A stretch of 64,000 nucleotides of DNA, taken from assembly GCA_910586395.1 (NCBI GenBank), contig CAJUFX010000003.1:65915-129914 (forward strand), in the 5' to 3' direction. Positions 59,166 through 64,000 of the stretch are shown piece by piece. How positions within the stretch are numbered: the first letter of the stretch is position 1; each line of letters starts with the position of its first letter. The position numbers and the translations under genes are program-made. The notes beneath the pieces are model-generated. The model worked only from the letters and a program-made list of their open reading frames with translations. It ran no database searches and was not told the DNA's origin. The stretch comes from an uncultured Bacteroidales bacterium. GTDB lineage: Bacteria; Bacteroidota; Bacteroidia; Bacteroidales; P3.

Positions 59166-60302
59166 TTAAGGCAGACGGTCGTCCTGCGGTTTGGCCAGCG
59201 ACGGATCGGTCAGGAAATCCGGGTCACTCAATGTCAGCAGAAAAGCTTTCAAGGCTTGCTTTTCCGGCTCGGTCAATTGTACGCCCCCTTCCAGGACATG
59301 GTGCATGAGCGGGCTGATGTTGGGCGCGTAGTGCACGCCCTCGCTGTATTGGTCAATCACTTCTTCCAGCGTCGAAAAGCGGCCGTCGTGCATATAGGGC
59401 GCCGTATATTCGATATTGCGCAACGTGGGAATCCGATATACGCCGCGGTCGGCCGCGTTGCCGGTCACGGAAAAGCGGTCGTGCGCATCGGTATGCAGAC
59501 TGTCCGGATCCAAGCCGTTGTTGGCGAAGCCGTAAGTCGAGAACAGCATGTTGCCGCCTCCGCCGTGGCAGTGGAAGCAGTCGGCGCCCTCTTCGGTCGT
59601 GAACAGCAGGTAACCTTTCAACTCCTCGTCGGTCAGGGCCGTTTCGCCGCGCACATAGCGGTCGAATTTGCTGTCGGCCGAAACCATCGTGCGCGCGAAT
59701 TGCGCGATGGCCTTGCAGATGCGGTCGATATTCACGACGGGCGCGCCGTCCGAGGGGCGTCCGAAAGCCGCCGAGAACATATCGGGATAGAATGGAATGG
59801 CGTTGATTTGCGCCACGATGCTGTCGGGATGGCCGTTGATTTCGTTCGGGTCGGTCAGGGCCATGTAAATCAGATGCTCCAGCGAATCCGTATCACCGTT
59901 CCAATGGTAACGGCCGCTGTTGAACGCCACGTTGAACAGCGGCAGCATGGCGTGGGGCGTCGGGGCGGCGTAGTCGGGACCGCCTTCGAACGCATGGGCC
60001 TGCACGTGGCAGTCGGCGCAGGATTTCCAGGCCGTCGGGTCGCTGTGGCCGGAAACGCGCCCGTCGTAAAACAGGTAGCGGCCGAGGCTGACGCCTTGGA
60101 CCGAGAGCCGGTTGTCGGCCGGTATGCGGGCGTCGGTCGGGAAATAAGCCGGTATGTTCGGGTCGAAATAAGTGGGGCCTTCGGGTTCTTCGGGTCGGTA
60201 AGGGCCACAGGATACGGCCGTGATGCCGAGGCAGATGGCTCCCAGCAGGCAGATGTCCGCCCACAGGCGGCGGTTAGTGAATCGAGAAGACATTCCAGGC
60301 AT
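59166..60302 (-). CDS. Diheme cytochrome c peroxidase/MauG-family lipoprotein, MbnH-like
   Basis: 378 residues with a signal peptide ending in a lipobox-like AVSCG near residue 32. Two heme-binding motifs, CADCH near residue 95 and CFHCH near residue 244, make it a diheme enzyme of the cytochrome c peroxidase/MauG superfamily; PTLRNIEYTAPYMHDGRFST near residue 295 is the conserved distal segment. Its direct partner encodes an MbnP-like lipoprotein (overlap 29 bases). In methanotrophs MbnH oxidises a Trp of MbnP to kynurenine, so that pairing is the best hypothesis. A plain hydrogen peroxide peroxidase cannot be excluded. Confidence 0.85.
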   Translation of the reverse strand: MPGMSSRFTNRRLWADICLLGAICLGITAVSCGPYRPEEPEGPTYFDPNIPAYFPTDARIPADNRLSVQGVSLGRYLFYDGRVSGHSDPTAWKSCADCHVQAHAFEGGPDYAAPTPHAMLPLFNVAFNSGRYHWNGDTDSLEHLIYMALTDPNEINGHPDSIVAQINAIPFYPDMFSAAFGRPSDGAPVVNIDRICKAIAQFARTMVSADSKFDRYVRGETALTDEELKGYLLFTTEEGADCFHCHGGGGNMLFSTYGFANNGLDPDSLHTDAHDRFSVTGNAADRGVYRIPTLRNIEYTAPYMHDGRFSTLEEVIDQYSEGVHYAPNISPLMHHVLEGGVQLTEPEKQALKAFLLTLSDPDFLTDPSLAKPQDDRLP

Positions 60303-61128
60303 TTTCTTTCAAAATTTGTTGGGCGGCTTGGTTCTGCATGATGGCGCCGCCCTGTACGGCAAAGTCCCATTGATGCGGATTGGTCAGCCATTGCATGACA
60401 TCCATGTCGATGGTCAGCGTCCGGCGGTTGTCCATGGTCAGGAACAGGGAGAAAGCGTCCGGAAATTCCAAACGCACATAATTCTGATGGAACGCCGTGG
60501 CCACGCCATCGGTCCAGGTCTGGCCGATGCCCGTATGCAGGCCGTAGGGCATAAACGCCGCGCCTTCCTCCGAAAGCCATTTGCCGTTGATTTGCATGTA
60601 GTGGTAGCCGCCGCCCAAGGCTTCCGGCCAAAACATCAGGCTTTCGGGCGGATTGGGAAAACGATGCGATACATTGTCGGCTTCGTCCAAGCCGTAGGTA
60701 AAGCCGATGCCGACATAATGGCCGGTCGGCACGTCCTCTATGGTCCATTGCCGCGTGCCGGCCAACGCGAAATCGACGAAATGGCAACCGTTGCCGTCGG
60801 TCGCCGTCAAGGCGACGCGTTCTCCATTTTCCTCAATCAGATAGACTTTGGAGATAAAATAGCGGATTTCCTCTATCGTGACGCTTTGTCCGGACGGCAC
60901 GGAATCTTCGGTCGGCATCGCGAACAACCGCGTCCCGTCCAGGGTTTCTATTTTCGTGCCGTTGTAACTGAACGAGAACGCGAGTTCGAGGTCGCCGTAC
61001 CATTCTTTTTTGCGGCAGGAAGTCAGCAGGCAGGCCGCGGCCAACAATACGGCCGTCAGACGAAATAGGGGGCCTGCGGAGCCGGGTTGGCGGTGCGCGG
61101 CGGGACGGGAAAAAAGGAATGTTGGCAT
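60274..61128 (-). CDS. MbnP-family lipoprotein
   Basis: 284 residues. A signal peptide with lipobox (ACLLTSCRKK, Cys near residue 38) anchors it outside the cytoplasm. The body matches the MbnP family: LELAFSFSYNGTKIETLDG near residue 47, IEEIRYFISKVYLIEENGE near residue 84, DFALAGTRQWTIEDVPTGHY, then VGIGFTYGLDEADNV and HYMQINGKWLSEEG near residue 195 (a conserved Lys-Trp). MbnP proteins carry copper-related or Trp-derived cofactors made by MbnH-like enzymes. Here mbnP comes first and overlaps the diheme enzyme by 29 bases, implying coupled translation. Confidence 0.82.
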   Translation of the reverse strand: MPTFLFSRPAAHRQPGSAGPLFRLTAVLLAAACLLTSCRKKEWYGDLELAFSFSYNGTKIETLDGTRLFAMPTEDSVPSGQSVTIEEIRYFISKVYLIEENGERVALTATDGNGCHFVDFALAGTRQWTIEDVPTGHYVGIGFTYGLDEADNVSHRFPNPPESLMFWPEALGGGYHYMQINGKWLSEEGAAFMPYGLHTGIGQTWTDGVATAFHQNYVRLEFPDAFSLFLTMDNRRTLTIDMDVMQWLTNPHQWDFAVQGGAIMQNQAAQQILKENAWNVFSIH

Positions 61129-61150
61129 ATAAGGCGCGGAGCTTTACCGG

Positions 61151-61699
61151 TTAAAAAGTAAGCAGGGCATGCGTTTCGTATTCGGCCGGAATCCGCGCGC
61201 GTCCGCCGAGTTCCGCCAATTCCACCAGATAGCAGGCCGCTATCTCGCTTACGCCGGTACTCTTAATGAGGTCGAGCGCGGCCAAGGTCGTGCCGCCCGT
61301 GGCCAGCAGATCGTCGTGCAGCAATACTTTATCGTCCGGCTTAAGGGCGTCCACGTGCATTTCGATGACGTCCGCCCCGTATTCCAGTTGATAGGTTTTG
61401 CTGATTTTGACGGCCGGCAGCTTGCCTTTCTTGCGGATGGGGACGAAGCCCGCGCCGAGCCGGCAAGCCAAAATCCCGCCGAGGATAAACCCGCGCGATT
61501 CTATGCCGACCACTTTCGTGAACCCTCGGTCTTTAAAGCGTTCGTACAGCAAGTCGGCCGCCAGGCGCATGGCTTCGGCGTTTTTCAGCAAGGTCGTGAT
61601 GTCCCAGTAAAGGATACCTTTCTTGGGAAAGTCGGGAATGCCCCGGACCTGTTTTCTCAAAAAGGCCAGCGTTTCGGCCCGTTCAGTTTCCGTAATCAT
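61151..61699 (-). CDS. apt: Adenine phosphoribosyltransferase
   Basis: 182 residues from the ATG at 61699; a start at 61711 adds four residues. Salvages adenine with PRPP to AMP. Motifs: VRGIPDFPKKGILYWDITTL near residue 20, VVGIESRGFILGGILACRLG near residue 60, PIRKKGKLP near 83 and the PRPP-binding VLLHDDLLATGGTTLAALDL near residue 120. Length and pattern are those of bacterial Apt. It lies between the MbnP gene and leuS on the same strand. Confidence 0.94.
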   Translation of the reverse strand: MITETERAETLAFLRKQVRGIPDFPKKGILYWDITTLLKNAEAMRLAADLLYERFKDRGFTKVVGIESRGFILGGILACRLGAGFVPIRKKGKLPAVKISKTYQLEYGADVIEMHVDALKPDDKVLLHDDLLATGGTTLAALDLIKSTGVSEIAACYLVELAELGGRARIPAEYETHALLTF

Positions 61700-61753
61700 G
61701 TTGCGCCGCATTTAAGCGATGGTGATTGAATGGTTGGTTGTAGCGGTTTAGGC

Positions 61754-64000
61754 TCAGGCGATGACGATATTGACGATGCGCTTCGGTACGACGATGACCT
61801 TTTTGACGGTCTTGCCCTCCGTCCATTTGGCCGTCTGTGCGTCCGCCAAAACGGCCTTTTCAATCTCGGCGGGCGCGGCGTCGGCCGGAAAACTCAGGCT
61901 GAAGCGCGTCTTGCCGTTGAACGACACCGGATAATTGACGTTGGCTTCCACCGTGTATTTCTCCTCGAAAACGGGGTAGGCCGCGTAACTGATGCTTTCC
62001 GTATGACCCAAGGCCTGCCAGATTTCCTCGCAGATATGCGGGGCGTAGGGCGAAAGCAGGATGGTGAACGGTTCGAGGATGCAGCGTTTGCGGCATTTGA
62101 GGTCAGCGAACTGATTGACCGTGATCATGAAACGGCTCACGGCCGTATTGAACGAGAAACGTCCGGTGTCTTCGTCTATATGGCGGATGGCCAAGTGCAA
62201 GGCTTTGAGTTCTTCCGGTGTGGCCGGGCTTTCGTCTATCGGGCGGCCGTCTTCCGGAAAGACGAGTTTCCAGAATTTCTTCAGGAAACGGAAAACGCCT
62301 TCTATGCCTTGCGTGTCCCAGGGCTTGGATTGCTCGATGGGGCCGAGGAACATTTCGTACATGCGCAGCGTGTCCGCGCCGTAGCGTTCCACGATTTCGT
62401 CCGGGTTCTGCACGTTGTACATCGATTTCGACATCTTCTCGATTTCGCTGCCGCAGATATAACGGCCGTCTTCCGTAATGAATTCGGCTTCTTTCCAATG
62501 CGGCATCCAGGCTTTGAAACCCGTCCTATCGAGCACGTCATTGTCCACGAGGTGGATGTCGGCGTGCACGGGGTCGGTGAACCGCTCGCGCTGCGGAATG
62601 TTTTTGGAAACGAAAACGAGCCGTTTGCCCTCGGCCACGTCTTCGGCCGAAACGCCTTCCAAGCCCGGATACGCCGGGTTTTCGGCCAAAAACGCTTGGT
62701 AGGCCGCATAGTTGAGCCGATAGACGAAACTGCTGCGGCCTTGAATCATACCTTGGTTGATGAGTTTCCGATACGGCTCTTCGGTATTGACCATGCCGAG
62801 GTCGAACAGGAATTTATGCCAGAAACGCGAATATATGAGGTGACCCGAGGCGTGTTCGGCACCGCCGATGTACAGATCCACGGGGCCCCAGTAGTTCACG
62901 GCTTCGCGCGAAACCAACGCTTGGTCGTTGTGCGGATCCATATAACGCAGGAAATAGGCGCTGGAACCGGCGAATCCGGGCATCGTATTGGTCTCCAGCG
63001 GATAACCGTCTTTATTGACCCAATTCTTGGCGCGGGCCAAAGGCGGTTCGCCGGCTTCGGTCGGCAGGTAACGATCGACTTCGGGCAACGTGAGCGGCAG
63101 TTCCGCATCCTCCAGCGGATAAGGCATGCCGTCCTTGTAATAGATGGGGAAGGGTTCGCCCCAATAGCGCTGCCGGCTGAAAATGGCGTCGCGCAGGCGG
63201 TAGAGCGTCTTGGCCGTGCCGAGCCCGCGTTTTTCGATTTCCCGCACCATGACGGCGATGGCTTCCTTGACGCGCAGGCCGTTGAGGAAATCGGAATGGA
63301 GCAGTACGCCGTCTTTGGTCTCGTAGGCCTCCTGGCTGATGTCGCCGCCCTCTACCACGGCCGTGATCGGCAAATCGAAGCGCTTGGCAAAGCGGTAGTC
63401 GCGCGCGTCGTGCGCCGGCACGGCCATGATGGCGCCCGTGCCGTAACCGGCCAATACGTAATCCGAAACCCAGATGGGAATCGGCGCCCCCGTAAACGGA
63501 TGAACCGCGTAGGCTCCCGTGAATACGCCGCTGACGCGGTTGACATCGGCCTGGCGTTCGCGTTCGGTTCGGTGCTTGACTTCGTCCAAATAGGCCTCTA
63601 CGGCCGCTTTCTGCGCCGGGCTTGTCAGCGCGGCGATCCGTTCGTGTTCGGGACAGAGCACCATGAAGCTGACGCCAAAGAGCGTGTCGGGCCGCGTCGT
63701 GAAGATGTCGAGCTTGTCCGTACGGTCTTGGAGTGCGAACGAGAGCGTCGCGCCGTGGCTCTTGCCGATCCAGTTGCGCTGCATCTCTTTGAGCGCGTCG
63801 CTCCATTGCAGATCCGTCAGGCCGTCGAGCAACCGGTCGGCATAGGCGGTGATGCGTAGTTGCCACTGCTTCATCAGTTTGCGTTCAACCGGGTACCCGC
63901 CGCGCTGGGAAAGGCCGTTCACGACCTCGTCGTTGGCGAGCACCGTGCCCAATTGCGGACACCAATTGACCATCGTGTCGGAAAGATAGGCCAGCCGGTA
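61754..64000 (-). CDS. leuS: Leucyl-tRNA synthetase, 5' partial
   Basis: The reading frame runs off the right edge: the visible 748 codons lack the N-terminal catalytic part with HIGH. Editing-domain sequence is present ([40 protein letters not shown]), and the KMSKS motif is intact ([20 protein letters not shown]), followed by the anticodon-binding and C-terminal domains ([39 protein letters not shown]). Class I enzyme that charges tRNA-Leu. Confidence 0.95.
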   Translation of the reverse strand, partial: YRLAYLSDTMVNWCPQLGTVLANDEVVNGLSQRGGYPVERKLMKQWQLRITAYADRLLDGLTDLQWSDALKEMQRNWIGKSHGATLSFALQDRTDKLDIFTTRPDTLFGVSFMVLCPEHERIAALTSPAQKAAVEAYLDEVKHRTERERQADVNRVSGVFTGAYAVHPFTGAPIPIWVSDYVLAGYGTGAIMAVPAHDARDYRFAKRFDLPITAVVEGGDISQEAYETKDGVLLHSDFLNGLRVKEAIAVMVREIEKRGLGTAKTLYRLRDAIFSRQRYWGEPFPIYYKDGMPYPLEDAELPLTLPEVDRYLPTEAGEPPLARAKNWVNKDGYPLETNTMPGFAGSSAYFLRYMDPHNDQALVSREAVNYWGPVDLYIGGAEHASGHLIYSRFWHKFLFDLGMVNTEEPYRKLINQGMIQGRSSFVYRLNYAAYQAFLAENPAYPGLEGVSAEDVAEGKRLVFVSKNIPQRERFTDPVHADIHLVDNDVLDRTGFKAWMPHWKEAEFITEDGRYICGSEIEKMSKSMYNVQNPDEIVERYGADTLRMYEMFLGPIEQSKPWDTQGIEGVFRFLKKFWKLVFPEDGRPIDESPATPEELKALHLAIRHIDEDTGRFSFNTAVSRFMITVNQFADLKCRKRCILEPFTILLSPYAPHICEEIWQALGHTESISYAAYPVFEEKYTVEANVNYPVSFNGKTRFSLSFPADAAPAEIEKAVLADAQTAKWTEGKTVKKVIVVPKRIVNIVIA

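Noticed and set aside
61730..63859. A 709-codon plus-strand frame opposite leuS
   Set aside because: Antisense to leuS with its KMSKS and editing motifs; translation lacks any family pattern.

Overview
The window reads as chromosomal DNA of a Bacteroidales bacterium with fairly high GC (high fifties percent by eye). The evidence is convergent: promoters of the Bacteroidetes type (TTTG, about 20 bases, TAnnTTTG) before several genes; a complex I operon with fused nuoCD and no nuoE, nuoF or nuoG; a vitamin B12 locus of the BtuB-BtuG type; a C-terminal type IX secretion sorting domain; and Bacteroidetes-type gene pairs such as pyrE with an SRPBCC gene. I cannot name the genus. No rRNA, tRNA, CRISPR array, intact transposase or prophage was seen.

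Bases 1-6417 hold an operon of iron-sulfur electron-transfer proteins: a NapH/NapG-like membrane ferredoxin (cut by the window edge), then HdrC-, HdrB-, HdrA- and HdrC-like proteins and a large NarI-like/HdrD-like membrane fusion. This looks like a quinone-linked heterodisulfide-reductase-like complex whose donor and acceptor cannot be read from sequence. phoH, fabG and a VWA membrane protein follow on the same strand. From 10.8 to 15.1 kb the minus strand carries rseC, a trmH-family methyltransferase, HU, fmt, ribH and a TPR membrane protein. From 15.5 to 20.7 kb come an ABC1/UbiB kinase, tatD, a serine hydrolase lipoprotein and a convergent esterase.

Bases 21.1-26.1 kb are a B12 acquisition locus: consensus promoter, cobalamin riboswitch, BtuB-like receptor, BtuG-like surface propeller lipoprotein and a T9SS-sorted surface protein. 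A small Cys-rich gene with a duplicated 3' end, a LytS/LytTR two-component pair, an M28 peptidase, a membrane protein, a remnant of a phosphoethanolamine-transferase-like gene, htpG, lemA, two TPM-domain genes and a low-molecular-weight tyrosine phosphatase follow.

Bases 35.7-41.0 kb are the accessory part: a RelE-type toxin-antitoxin pair, an HxlR regulator divergent from a cupin gene with two palindromic operators, a (GTCT)9 microsatellite, an orphan gene of unknown function, a 0.9-kb gene-free spacer and an archaeal-type ATPase (DUF234) gene with a palindrome over its promoter. Bases 41.1-52.3 kb are the minus-strand operon rpe-nuoA-B-CD-H-I-J-K-L-M-N. The rest is mostly housekeeping: pyrE-SRPBCC-rlmD, aroK, sodB divergent from a cytidylate-kinase-like gene, an ABC-F ATPase, an MbnH/MbnP-like diheme enzyme and lipoprotein pair, apt and leuS (cut by the right edge).

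The most unusual items are the Hdr-like cluster with one degenerate CCG domain in its HdrB, the MbnP/MbnH-like pair, the operator-flanked HxlR/cupin promoter, a perfect 20-base inverted repeat between nuoA and nuoB, and several dispersed repeat families in the spacers.
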